Assembly: GCA_044867645.1 (NCBI GenBank)
Contig: JBIOVI010000053.1
Span: 1-64,000 of the forward strand
DNA length: 64,000 nt
Direction: 5' to 3'
Source of the DNA: VRUE01 sp044867645
Lineage (GTDB): Bacteria; Actinomycetota; Thermoleophilia; Solirubrobacterales; 70-9
Shown here: one piece after another, positions 17,173 to 25,504 of the stretch
How positions within the stretch are numbered: the first letter of the stretch is position 1
Layout of the letters: every line of letters begins with the position of its first letter
Translations under genes and position numbers: made by a program
Notes under the pieces: model-generated
Databases searched by the model: none
What the model saw: only the letters and a program-made list of their open reading frames with translations
What the model was told of the DNA's origin: nothing

Positions 17173-18191
17173 TGCTCCTCTCCTCCGCGGCTCTCCGGCC
17201 GGTAGTAGAGCGGCACGCACCAGTGGTTCTCCGCGACCCATTCGGTGTTGGGAAGATCGTCGGCACGCCCCATGATCCGGTGGCAAGGCTCTTCGTAAAC
17301 GCGCCCGGTCGACTTCTCGATCGGATCGAAGACGACGTACTTGTAGAGGCCCGAGGTCATTCCCTCGGGCAGCTCTAGACGGGCCGGGTGCAGCGGGTCG
17401 AGGTGCTCACGCGCGTACCGGTTCTTCCAGGCGACGATCTCCTCCATGCGGTCGGCCTGCACCAAGCCGAGCGCCGCGGTGAACTCGCTCATGCGGAAGT
17501 TGAGGCCGTCGATCTCGTGCTCGAACTTGCCGTAGTTACGGAACTTGGCCGCGAACTCGATCAGGGCGGGATTCGAGGAGACGAGCATCCCGCCCTCGCC
17601 GGTGGAGATCGTCTTCGTCGCGTAGAGCGAATAGACCCCTGCGTCGCCAAAGCTCCCGGGCCTGCGGTCGCTCCACTCCGCGCCGTGGGCGTGGGCGCAG
17701 TCCTCGAGCAGGAAGATCCCGTTCTCGCGGCAGTACGCGGCGATCCGCTCGGAATCGAAGGCGATGTGACCGCCGATGTGGACGAGGATCGCGGCCCGAG
17801 GCTTTGAGCGCTCCGCCTTGCGCTCGAAGTCCTCGAACGACATACAGAGGTCCCCGCGGTTGCAATCGACGAACTCGACCTCGGCGCCGGCCTCGATCGC
17901 CGCGAGCGGGGTCGCCATGAAGGTGTTGGACGGGCAGAGCACAGTCTCGCCGCGCACAGCGGCGAACTCGAGCGCGGCGAGGGCTCCGCCGGCCCAGCTC
18001 GACAGCCCCAGGCTGGGCAGGCCGTTCCATTCCGACCAGCGGCGCTCGAAGGCCTCGAGCATGGCGCCCTCCGACCACTGCTCGGAATCGAGTACCTCGG
18101 TCCAGAGGTCGAACAGCCTGACGCGGTCGCGATGATCGAATCCGATCGCGAAGCGACCGGCGTCGGGACGGATTGTCTCGGCTGAGCCCAC
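17169..18191 (-). CDS. DegT/DnrJ/EryC1/StrS-type sugar aminotransferase
   Basis: 340 residues. PLP-dependent aminotransferase of nucleotide-sugar biosynthesis: LCPSNTFMATPLAAIEAG, DCAHAHGAEW with the PLP-contact Asp, and YSLYATKTISTGEGGML holding the Schiff-base lysine. It overlaps the epimerase-glycosyltransferase gene by 4 bases, so an amino sugar may be formed and passed on, then trimmed by the deacetylase at 14,129. This is the first gene of the three-gene unit. Confidence 0.9.
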   Translation of the reverse strand: MGSAETIRPDAGRFAIGFDHRDRVRLFDLWTEVLDSEQWSEGAMLEAFERRWSEWNGLPSLGLSSWAGGALAALEFAAVRGETVLCPSNTFMATPLAAIEAGAEVEFVDCNRGDLCMSFEDFERKAERSKPRAAILVHIGGHIAFDSERIAAYCRENGIFLLEDCAHAHGAEWSDRRPGSFGDAGVYSLYATKTISTGEGGMLVSSNPALIEFAAKFRNYGKFEHEIDGLNFRMSEFTAALGLVQADRMEEIVAWKNRYAREHLDPLHPARLELPEGMTSGLYKYVVFDPIEKSTGRVYEEPCHRIMGRADDLPNTEWVAENHWCVPLYYRPESRGGEEQ

Positions 18192-18282
18192 GGTGTTCGC
18201 TCGTCTGACTGGAAATGCCTTCGCAGGACAAAAACACCGCGCTAAGGCGCCGCAAGGCTAGCAGCGGTCGCGGACTTCCGAC

Positions 18283-19194
18283 TCAGGTGGATTTCTCGGT
18301 GTGCGCGCTTTCCAGCACCGCGCCGACCGTTTGCGATCCCGCCAAGAGCACCGTGCCAGCGACCGCGACCGCCATGGAAGCGACTAGCGCAACGCCACCG
18401 AGTGGCGTGTCGGCCCACGACTCGCCGAAGATAAGCGGCGCCAGCAGCACGGGGACGAGGATCTGGACCGCGAACATGGTGGGCGCGACGTGGGTGGCGG
18501 CACGCCGCTGCAGGGCGCTCATCTCGCTGAGCAGAGCCAGCCCCTCCGAGGCGGCGGCGGTGGCGAGCCAGGCGAGCGCGACCAGGACCGCGCCGGCGGC
18601 AAGCTCGTCGGTGAGCAGCTTGCTGGCGATCGCGGTCCAGGCGTAGCCGCAACCCGCGCTGACCACAGCCAGCAAAGCAATCGTGTTCGCCCATCCGACT
18701 TTGTCCCCCCCCTGGTGGGGTGAAGGCCGGAAGCGCCCCCGCAGGACATAGGGAGCGGCGATCGGGATCGCGACCAGCGCCAGCGCCAGCGCGATCGCCG
18801 CCGTCCCGGCGTGGTCGGTGGTCCGCTCGGGCGCCGCCCAGGCGACCCCCGCGACGCCGGCGACGATCGCCGCCACGGCAACCCACTCCCGGCGGCCGGG
18901 CCTCTCCCCCAGCCTGGTCGCGCCGAGCCACAGCAGCAGGATCAGTCCGCTGGCCAGGCAGGGCTGCACCACGGTCAACGGCGCCAGCAGCAGCGCCACA
19001 ATCTCCAGCGGCCAACCGACGAGACCCAGCGCGGTGGCCCCCAGCCAGCGCCGGTTTCGCAACAGCCGACCGATCAACGACACCCGCAGCGAGTACTCCC
19101 CCGGCACCTGCCGCGCCTCCAGCGCCTGCAGCGCGATCGAGGTGTTGTAGAGCAGCGAAGCCCCGATCGCCGCGACTATCCCCAGCGCCAGCAC
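18283..19194 (-). CDS. multi-spanning membrane protein, DMT/NIPA-like transporter
   Basis: 303 residues with about nine hydrophobic helices. Two halves resemble each other as in drug/metabolite-superfamily carriers: ALGLVGWPLEIVALLLAPLTVVQPC and a C-terminal APTMFAVQILVPVLLAPLIFGES. The VVQPxLASGLILLL segment recalls NIPA-type magnesium transporters, but substrate is not assignable. GTG start; the frame is open a little further upstream. Confidence 0.7.
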   Translation of the reverse strand: MLALGIVAAIGASLLYNTSIALQALEARQVPGEYSLRVSLIGRLLRNRRWLGATALGLVGWPLEIVALLLAPLTVVQPCLASGLILLLWLGATRLGERPGRREWVAVAAIVAGVAGVAWAAPERTTDHAGTAAIALALALVAIPIAAPYVLRGRFRPSPHQGGDKVGWANTIALLAVVSAGCGYAWTAIASKLLTDELAAGAVLVALAWLATAAASEGLALLSEMSALQRRAATHVAPTMFAVQILVPVLLAPLIFGESWADTPLGGVALVASMAVAVAGTVLLAGSQTVGAVLESAHTEKST

Positions 19195-19224
19195 AGCGGG
19201 GACGCTACTGCTCCCGCTCGGCGC

Positions 19225-19452
19225 CTAGCTCAGCAGGATCTCTTCCCGCTCACGCCGCTCGTCGAGCGCCGTGTAGTGCTTGATCACGCGATTCATGACG
19301 AGGCTGGTTAATACCGCGACCAAAGCGAGCGAGACGAACAACAGTTCACCCGGAACGTGCAGCTTCAACAGCACGACATCCAGCGCGGCGGACAGCAGTA
19401 CCGCACCCGCACCCACGAGTGCCATTGCCTTGAGTTCGCTCACGACGGACAT
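19225..19452 (-). CDS. small two-helix membrane protein
   Basis: 75 residues: MSVVSELKAMALVGAGAVLL begins a first helix, a second is LLFVSLALVAVLTSLVM, and the tail is charged (DERREREEILL). Function unknown. It is preceded, one base away, by another small membrane protein gene and followed by the DMT-like gene, probably one transcript. Confidence 0.55.
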   Translation of the reverse strand: MSVVSELKAMALVGAGAVLLSAALDVVLLKLHVPGELLFVSLALVAVLTSLVMNRVIKHYTALDERREREEILLS

Positions 19453-19453
19453 C

Positions 19454-19663
19454 CTAATCGATGACCACAGACAAAAGCATTACAAGCAACGCTCCGATGA
19501 ATCCAATTAGGCCACCCGCAACTGTCGCCCGGCGAACTCTCCGCTCAGGGGCGCCGGACAGCGCAGGGATGGCGTGGAGCAAAAAGCCGAACACGGCAAT
19601 TGCAGCAGCAGCCAGGCTAGCGCCGGTCGATGCACTGCCGATGAGAGAGCCAAGGACGAACAT
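19454..19663 (-). CDS. small two-helix membrane protein
   Basis: 69 residues if read from ATG 19663 (MFVLGSLIGSASTGASLAAA); the frame continues to an ATG at 19702 without a better ribosome site. Two predicted helices flank GAPERRVRRATV. It pairs with the 75-residue membrane protein one base downstream. I do not recognise the family. Confidence 0.45.
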   Translation of the reverse strand: MFVLGSLIGSASTGASLAAAAIAVFGFLLHAIPALSGAPERRVRRATVAGGLIGFIGALLVMLLSVVID

Positions 19664-19730
19664 CGCCCGACAGTAGGAAGTCGAGGCGCACGCGTGGCGC
19701 ATGGATCGCGCCGACTATGTAAGGCCTCCG

Positions 19731-21437
19731 CTACGTCTCTTGGTAAAGCGGCCCGTCGCCGCCCTCGGGCAGGGTGAGGCGGCCGCCCTTGGCGGTGATC
19801 GCGCCGCACTGCACGCAGTTCGAGGCGGTGACGTGGACATCGACCTCGGCGGCGCCGTTCTCCAGCTGCTCGTCGGGGATCTCGTAGACCTGGGCGGGGC
19901 ACATCGAGACCCAGGTCTGGGCGATCTCGCGCGGCACCTTGGTCTGGATGCGGACGTGGTTGGGCGCGTCGTCGCGGGTCGCGTTGCCGGAGAGGAAGAC
20001 CGAGTCGAGCTTGTTGAAGGTGAGCTCATTGTCGGGCTTGGGGTACTTCTCGGCGGCCTTGCCGAGGTGCATCGCCGGCTCGGCGTTGTCCTCGACCTTC
20101 CAGTGGCCGCCGGGGAAGGCGCCTTTGGTGGCGACCATCGCCGAGCCCATCATGCCGCCGAAGATCAGGCCCTTGGAGAGCGGCTGCTTCATGTTGCGAG
20201 AGCGGTAGAGGTCCTTCTCGATAACCGAGCCGCGGATCTTCGCGTCGTAGGACTCGAAGTTGACCGAGCCGATGTCCTGCTTGAGCGACTCGACGATCGC
20301 TTCCGCCGCGTACATGCCGGCATGCATTGCGTAGTGGACGCCGGCGAGTTCGGCGATGTTGACCATCCCGGCGGCGTCGCCGGCGATCACCATGCCGGGG
20401 ACCGAGAAGCGCTTCGGCAGCGCCCAGTAGCCTCCCGAGGGGATCGTCTTCGCCCCCCAGCCGACCCGCTTGCCGCCCTCGAGGATCTTCTTGATGAAGG
20501 GGTGGGTCTTGAACTGCTGCACCGCGTCGTGGACGCTGAAGGTGGCGTCGGTGTAGTCGAGGCCGACGACGAGCCCGAAGCAGACCTTGTCCTCGCCCAT
20601 CGGGTAGATGAAGCTGCCGCCGGCCTCCTTGTATTTGGGGCCCCAGCGCAGCGGCCAGCCGAGGGTGTGGATCACCCGGTCGAGCGGCTTCGGCACCTCC
20701 CAGACCTCCTTCACCCCGAGCTCCCACGCCTGCGGGTCGGAGCCGTGCATGTCGAAGTAGTCGTAGGCGGCGTAGGTGAGGTGGCCGATCGTGCCCTCGG
20801 CCAGCACCGTCGCCTTGGCGACGACGTCTGAGCCGGGCTCGAAGTTGCCGAGCTCCTCGCCCTCCTTGCCACGACCGCGATCGCCCGAGCGGACGCCCTT
20901 GACGATCCGGTCCTCGACCAGCAACTTGGTCGCGGCGGTCTCGGAGAGGATGTAGACGCCGGCCTCTTCGGCTTTCTCGGCAAGGAAGCGGCCGAGCTTC
21001 GAGACCGAGAGCGTGTAGGTGCCCTCTTTCTTGAAGTTAGGTGGCGGTGGCTTTAGCGGGATCGCCGCCTTCGAGGTGAGGAAGTAGGTGGCGTCCTTGG
21101 TCACCTCCTGGTAGACCGGCGGCCACTCGGCCGGGTCCATGTCCGGGAACAGCCTGGTCAGCGCCGAGGGGTCGACGTTGGCCCCGGAAAGCAGGTGGGC
21201 ACCCGCGACTTTGCCCTTCTCGATCACCGCCACCGGGACTTCGCCGAGCTTCTCGGTCAGCTCCGGCTCGTCCTCGAGCAGCTGCATCAATTTGTTGGCG
21301 CAGGCGAGACCCGCCGGCCCGCCGCCGACGATCGCGACGCCGACCTCGATCCGGTCGTCGGCCGGATCGGTCGGCGGGCCGATCACGTCGGCGGAGTCGA
21401 ACGGCGGCGGGTAATCGATGGGCTTGACGGCGGGCAT
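19731..21437 (-). CDS. electron-transfer flavoprotein:quinone oxidoreductase with altered Fe-S site
   Basis: 568 residues. FAD binding is shown by VGVAIVGGGPAGLACANKLM; MVIAGDAAGMVNIAELAGVHYAM is the second FAD motif. It should pass electrons from ETF to the membrane quinone pool. The C-terminal ferredoxin-like module normally has four Cys ligands. Here C513, C541 and C544 (CPAQVYE ... NCVQC) are present, but the fourth position is Ile547 (NCVQCGAIT). It follows etfB-etfA on the same strand, fitting an ETF respiratory operon. Confidence 0.93.
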   Translation of the reverse strand: MPAVKPIDYPPPFDSADVIGPPTDPADDRIEVGVAIVGGGPAGLACANKLMQLLEDEPELTEKLGEVPVAVIEKGKVAGAHLLSGANVDPSALTRLFPDMDPAEWPPVYQEVTKDATYFLTSKAAIPLKPPPPNFKKEGTYTLSVSKLGRFLAEKAEEAGVYILSETAATKLLVEDRIVKGVRSGDRGRGKEGEELGNFEPGSDVVAKATVLAEGTIGHLTYAAYDYFDMHGSDPQAWELGVKEVWEVPKPLDRVIHTLGWPLRWGPKYKEAGGSFIYPMGEDKVCFGLVVGLDYTDATFSVHDAVQQFKTHPFIKKILEGGKRVGWGAKTIPSGGYWALPKRFSVPGMVIAGDAAGMVNIAELAGVHYAMHAGMYAAEAIVESLKQDIGSVNFESYDAKIRGSVIEKDLYRSRNMKQPLSKGLIFGGMMGSAMVATKGAFPGGHWKVEDNAEPAMHLGKAAEKYPKPDNELTFNKLDSVFLSGNATRDDAPNHVRIQTKVPREIAQTWVSMCPAQVYEIPDEQLENGAAEVDVHVTASNCVQCGAITAKGGRLTLPEGGDGPLYQET

Positions 21438-21480
21438 CTATTGCTCCTTTGCGCGGTCGAGGGAAGGCCGAGCCGGTGGC

Positions 21481-22455
21481 TCAGCCCCCCTTCTTCGCCT
21501 TGATCGCCTCGGTCAGCTTGGGGACGATCTTGTGCAGGTCGCCCACCACGCCGAGGTCCGAGAACTCGAAGATCGGCGCGTTCTGATCCTTGTTGATCGC
21601 GAGGATGTTCTCCGAGCTCTGCATCCCGACCTTGTGCTGGATCGCGCCGGAGATGCCGGCGGCCAGGTAGAGCTTCGGCGCGACCGTCTTGCCGGTCTGG
21701 CCGATCTGAGCCGCGTAGGGGTACCAGCCGGCGTCGACCACGGCGCGGGTGGCGGCAACCGCCCCGCCCATCGACTCGGCGAGTTCCTCGCAGAGCTTGA
21801 AGCCATCGGCCGCGCCGAGGCCACGGCCGCCGCCGACCAGGATCTCGGCATCCTCGATGTTGACGTCGGCGCCGCGCTGCTCGCCGCGCTGGACCAGCTT
21901 CGCCTTCGAAGACCAGGGCGAAAGCTCGACCTCGACGTCGACCACCTCGGCGCTGCCGCCGCTCTCCTTGGCATCGAAAGCGTTGAGGCGACCGATGATG
22001 ATCCCCGGCTCGCTGACGTAGCCGACATCGGCGATCTGGGAGTCCTGCAGGATCGGGCGCTCTACGACCAGCTTGCCGTCCTGCACCTTGACCTGCGTCA
22101 CCTCCATCGTCACGCCGGCGCCCAGGCGAGCGGTGAGGCCGGCGCCGATCTCGAAGCCGAGCAGGCCGCCGCCGAACAGCGCGTAGCCGAAGCCCTCGTC
22201 CTGGATCACCTTGGCCATCGCGTCGACGATCGGCTGGGCCAGTCCCTCGGGCACGCTCTTGGCCCGGTAGACCTTCGCCGCACCCCAATTGCCGAGCGAT
22301 GCGCAGGCGTCGTCGCCAATCTCGCCGACCACCAGCGCGGCGGCCTCGCCGCCGATTTCGCCGGCCAGTTTGGCCGCCTCGGAGATCGCCCCGAGTGAGT
22401 TTTTGTTGAAGTTGCCCTCGTCGTCGTGGAGGGCGTAAACCAGGATGCCTGCCAT
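21481..22455 (-). CDS. etfA: electron transfer flavoprotein subunit alpha
   Basis: 324 residues. MAGILVYALHDDEG opens domain I; the C-terminal FAD-binding domain has VGGGRGLGAADGFKLCEELA, ATRAVVDAGWYPYAAQIGQTGKTV and LYLAAGISGAIQHKVGM. With EtfB it takes electrons from acyl-CoA dehydrogenases, one of which lies at 44,797. ATG start adjacent to the etfB stop. Confidence 0.96.
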   Translation of the reverse strand: MAGILVYALHDDEGNFNKNSLGAISEAAKLAGEIGGEAAALVVGEIGDDACASLGNWGAAKVYRAKSVPEGLAQPIVDAMAKVIQDEGFGYALFGGGLLGFEIGAGLTARLGAGVTMEVTQVKVQDGKLVVERPILQDSQIADVGYVSEPGIIIGRLNAFDAKESGGSAEVVDVEVELSPWSSKAKLVQRGEQRGADVNIEDAEILVGGGRGLGAADGFKLCEELAESMGGAVAATRAVVDAGWYPYAAQIGQTGKTVAPKLYLAAGISGAIQHKVGMQSSENILAINKDQNAPIFEFSDLGVVGDLHKIVPKLTEAIKAKKGG

Positions 22456-23247
22456 CTAGATCAGCTTCCTCTCGTCGAGCCAGGCGACGATCTTCTCGAC
22501 CGTCTCGTTGGTGTCCTCGTCCTCGATGATCTCCCCGGCCTGCTTGGCGGGCGGCGGGTTGAGCGCGAGAACCGCGGTCTTGGAGCCGGCCTCGCCGACC
22601 ATGCCGTCGTCGATGCCGACGTCGGCGGTCGCCTTGCCGTCCAGGGGTTTTTTCTTCGCCCCCATGATCGCTTTCAGGCTCGGGTAGCGCGGCTCGTTGA
22701 TCGCGTCGCCGACGCTGATCACGGCCGGCAGCTCGACCTCGACCGTGTCGTAGCCGTACTCGGCCTGGCGCTCGCAGCGCAGCTTGCCGTCGGCGACGTC
22801 GATCTTGATCACCTGCGTCAGCGACGGCATCTGCAGGTGGTCGGCGACGACGGCACCGATGGTGTAGCACTCGCCATCGTCGGACTGCTGGCCGAGTAGG
22901 ACTAGATCGGGGCTCTCGGACTCGAGCACTTTTGCCAGCGAGTAACCGGTCGCGCAGACGTCAGAGCCAGAAAGGGCATCGTCGGAGAGGTGCACCGAGC
23001 GGTCGGCGCCGAGCGCTACCGCCTTGTGCAGCGCACGGACCGCCGAATCGGGGCCCATCGTCACCGCGACGACCTCCTCTACCGGGATCGCGCCGCCCTC
23101 CTTGATCTGCATGGCGGCCTCGATGGCATGGGTATCGAAGGGGTTGAGGTTTTTCTCGCCGCTGCGGTCCAAGCGCATCGTTCCAGGGTCGATTCGCTTC
23201 TGGACGGCGGCGTCCGGGACCTCCTTGACCAGGACGCAGATCTTCAA
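22456..23247 (-). CDS. etfB: electron transfer flavoprotein subunit beta
   Basis: 263 residues, TTG start with GGAGG eight bases upstream. MKICVLVKEVPDAAVQKR and DTHAIEAAMQIKEGG are typical of EtfB, and VLLGQQSDDGECYTIGAVVADHL is the AMP-binding region. First gene of etfB-etfA-ETF-QO. A TetR-like palindrome lies 34 bases upstream of the start codon. Confidence 0.96.
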   Translation of the reverse strand: MKICVLVKEVPDAAVQKRIDPGTMRLDRSGEKNLNPFDTHAIEAAMQIKEGGAIPVEEVVAVTMGPDSAVRALHKAVALGADRSVHLSDDALSGSDVCATGYSLAKVLESESPDLVLLGQQSDDGECYTIGAVVADHLQMPSLTQVIKIDVADGKLRCERQAEYGYDTVEVELPAVISVGDAINEPRYPSLKAIMGAKKKPLDGKATADVGIDDGMVGEAGSKTAVLALNPPPAKQAGEIIEDEDTNETVEKIVAWLDERKLI

Positions 23248-23280
23248 GTTTCAAGCCTCCTTGGCTGTTGCTCAGGCTGG

Positions 23281-23296
23281 TTGACTGACCAGTCAA
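23281..23296. promoter_or_regulatory. perfect palindrome upstream of etfB, TetR-type operator candidate
   Basis: TTGACTG-AC-CAGTCAA, two perfect 7-bp half-sites with 2-bp spacing, sits 34 bases before the etfB start. Such sites are typical of TetR repressors of fatty- or branched-acid catabolism. The regulator is not evident beside it. Confidence 0.6.
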
Positions 23297-23355
23297 TCAG
23301 TCTATCTATGCATCTGGACGTGTGCCATTCCGCGTGATGCTTATCACGCTGGAAA

Positions 23356-23784
23356 CTAAGCGTCTTCGCGCTCGTGGCGCTCTTCGGCGCCCTCGCGGAT
23401 GAAGTCGACGATCTCATCGGTGCCGGCACCGGGCGTGAAGACCGCCGCGACCCCGAGCTGCTTCAGCTCGGGGATGTCCTCGGCCGGGATCGTGCCGCCG
23501 ACCGTGACCAGGACGTCGTCGACTCCCTGCTCGGCAAGCAACTGGACCACCCGCGGCACCAGCGTCATGTGAGCGCCGGAAAGGATCGAGAGGCCGACCG
23601 CGTCGGCGTCCTCCTGGATCACCGTCTCAGCGATCTGCTCCGGCGTCTGGTGCAAGCCGGTGTAGATCACCTCCATGCCGGCATCGCGCAGCGCCCGGGC
23701 GATGATCTTGGCGCCACGATCGTGCCCGTCCAAGCCGGGCTTGGCGACGACGACGCGGATCTTGCGGGCGGTTGCTGCCTCCAT
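23356..23784 (-). CDS. acyl-CoA mutase small subunit, cobalamin-binding
   Basis: 142 residues forming a stand-alone B12-binding domain of the methylmalonyl-CoA mutase family. The base-off motif is GLDGHDRG (D19, H21, G24), where His replaces dimethylbenzimidazole as cobalt ligand; LSILSGAHM and VGGTIP complete the fold. It is encoded 13 bases after the large subunit, the IcmA/IcmB-style split arrangement. Confidence 0.92.
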   Translation of the reverse strand: MEAATARKIRVVVAKPGLDGHDRGAKIIARALRDAGMEVIYTGLHQTPEQIAETVIQEDADAVGLSILSGAHMTLVPRVVQLLAEQGVDDVLVTVGGTIPAEDIPELKQLGVAAVFTPGAGTDEIVDFIREGAEERHEREDA

Positions 23785-23797
23785 GGCGGCCGGGAGC

Positions 23798-25423
23798 TTA
23801 GAAGACCGGCGACTCAGTGTAGGTGCCGAAGACCTCCTGCAGGGCGGCGATCATCTCGCCCTCGGTGGCGCGGGCGCGGGCGGCGGCGATGATCGGCGGC
23901 ATCAGGTTGGCCTCGCCGGCGGCGGCGCTCTTCAGCTCGGCGAGCGCCGTCTCGACCGCGGTGCCGTCGCGGCGGGCACGGGTCGCCGCCAGGCGATCGG
24001 TCTGCTTGCGTTCCAGCGCAGGATCGATGCGCAGGATCGGGGTCGCGTCTTCGCCCTCCTGGACAAAGTCGTTAACGCCGACGACGATCCGCTTGCGCTC
24101 GTCGACTTCGCGCTGGTAGGTGAAGGCGGCATCGGCGATCTCGCGCTGGGGGAAGTTGCGGCGGATGGCCTCGACCATCCCCCCCAGCTCGTCGATCCGG
24201 GCGAAGTACTCATAGGCGGCCTGCTCCATCTCATCGGTCAGCTTCTCAACGAACCAGGAGCCGCCGAGCGGGTCGGGCGTGTTGGCGACTCCCGATTCGA
24301 AGGCGATCACCTGTTGCGTGCGCAGCGCCACCCGCACCGCCTCCTCGGTCGGCAGCGCAAGCGCCTCGTCGAAAGAGTTCGTGTGCAGCGACTGGGTGCC
24401 ACCGAGCACCGCGGCAAGCGCCTCGAGCGAGGTGCGGACGACGTTGTTGAGCGGCTGCTGCGCGGTCAGCGAGACGCCGGCGGTCTGCGCGTGGAAACGC
24501 AGCCGCATCGACTCCTCGCGTTTGGCGCCGTAGGTTTCGCGCATCTCCCGCGCCCAGATCCGCCGCGCCGCCCGGTACTTGGCGATCTCCTCGAAGAAGT
24601 CGATGTGGGCGTTGAAGAAGAAGGAGAGCCGGGGAGCGAAGTCGTCGATGTCGAGGCCACGCTCGAGCGCCCGCTCGACATAAGTGAAGCCGTCTTTCAG
24701 CGTGAAGGCGAGCTCCTGCTGCGCCGTCGAGCCCGCCTCGCGGATGTGGTAGCCGGAGATCGAGACGGGGTGCCAGCGCGGCATCTCCCGCGAGCACCAC
24801 TCGATCATGTCGGTGACCAGACGCATCGCCGGCTCGATCGGGAAGCACCACTCTTTCTGGGCGATGTACTCCTTGAGGATGTCGGTCTGGATCGTGCCGC
24901 CGAGCTTCTCCGCCGGCACCCCCTGCTTCTCCCCCACCAGGACGTAGAAGGCAAGCAGGATCGCCGCCGGCGCATTGATCGTCATCGACGTCGTTACGCC
25001 CCCCAGCGGAATCCCGTCGAAGAGCTGCTCCATGTCGTCGAGGCTGTCGACCGCGACCCCCTCGCGTCCCACCTCGCCGAGGCTGCGAGCATGATCGGAG
25101 TCGTAGCCCATCAAGGTCGGCATGTCGAAGGCAGTCGAGAGGCCCGTCTGCCCATGATCGAGCAGGTAATGGAAGCGCTCGTTCGTCTCCTCGACCGTGC
25201 CGAAGCCCGCAAACTGCCGCATCGTCCACAGCCGCCCCCGGTACATCGACTCATAGGGCCCGCGGGTGAAGGGGTAAAAGCCAGGGCGACCGACAGCGCC
25301 CTCGGGGTCCGCAGGTCCGGTCGCCGCGTCGTAAAGCGCCTCGATCGGCCAGCCCGAAAGCGTGGAGAACTCCGCCTCACGCAACTCTGTCGCAATCTGC
25401 CTGGCTTTGGGCTCCGTGGCCAT
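23798..25423 (-). CDS. methylmalonyl-CoA mutase family large subunit, probable isobutyryl-CoA mutase
   Basis: 541 residues, TIM-barrel domain only, no fused B12 domain. Family motifs: FTRGPYESMYRGRLWTMRQF, TGLSTAFDMPTLMGYDSDH, SISGYHIREAGSTA, GGTQSLHTNSFDEAL. At the two substrate-selecting positions, methylmalonyl-CoA mutase has Tyr and Arg (Y89/R207 of the Propionibacterium enzyme). Here they are Phe71 (RQF) and Gln189 (IAQKEW), the pair described for isobutyryl-CoA mutase. It therefore probably interconverts isobutyryl- and n-butyryl-CoA, feeding valine or butyrate metabolism. MeaB, the usual mutase chaperone, is at 46,449. Confidence 0.88.
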   Translation of the reverse strand: MATEPKARQIATELREAEFSTLSGWPIEALYDAATGPADPEGAVGRPGFYPFTRGPYESMYRGRLWTMRQFAGFGTVEETNERFHYLLDHGQTGLSTAFDMPTLMGYDSDHARSLGEVGREGVAVDSLDDMEQLFDGIPLGGVTTSMTINAPAAILLAFYVLVGEKQGVPAEKLGGTIQTDILKEYIAQKEWCFPIEPAMRLVTDMIEWCSREMPRWHPVSISGYHIREAGSTAQQELAFTLKDGFTYVERALERGLDIDDFAPRLSFFFNAHIDFFEEIAKYRAARRIWAREMRETYGAKREESMRLRFHAQTAGVSLTAQQPLNNVVRTSLEALAAVLGGTQSLHTNSFDEALALPTEEAVRVALRTQQVIAFESGVANTPDPLGGSWFVEKLTDEMEQAAYEYFARIDELGGMVEAIRRNFPQREIADAAFTYQREVDERKRIVVGVNDFVQEGEDATPILRIDPALERKQTDRLAATRARRDGTAVETALAELKSAAAGEANLMPPIIAAARARATEGEMIAALQEVFGTYTESPVF

Positions 25424-25446
25424 AGAAGGAAGTCTAGGGGGAAGTG

Positions 25447-25471
25447 GAAGGGCCGGATCACCCGGCCCTTC
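25447..25471 (-). terminator. terminator of the secreted paralog at 25,505
   Basis: GAAGGGCCGG (25447-25456) pairs with CCGGCCCTTC (25462-25471), loop ATCAC. It is 34 bases past the stop and shares its stem core with the terminators at 26,447 and 27,114. Confidence 0.75.
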
Positions 25472-25504
25472 ACGGCTTCAAGGCTCTGGTTGACAGATGA
25501 ACGC

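Noticed and set aside
21383..22870. 495-residue minus-strand ORF across etfA/etfB
   Set aside because: It is an out-of-frame shadow of the two ETF genes, with arginine-rich unlike-protein composition.
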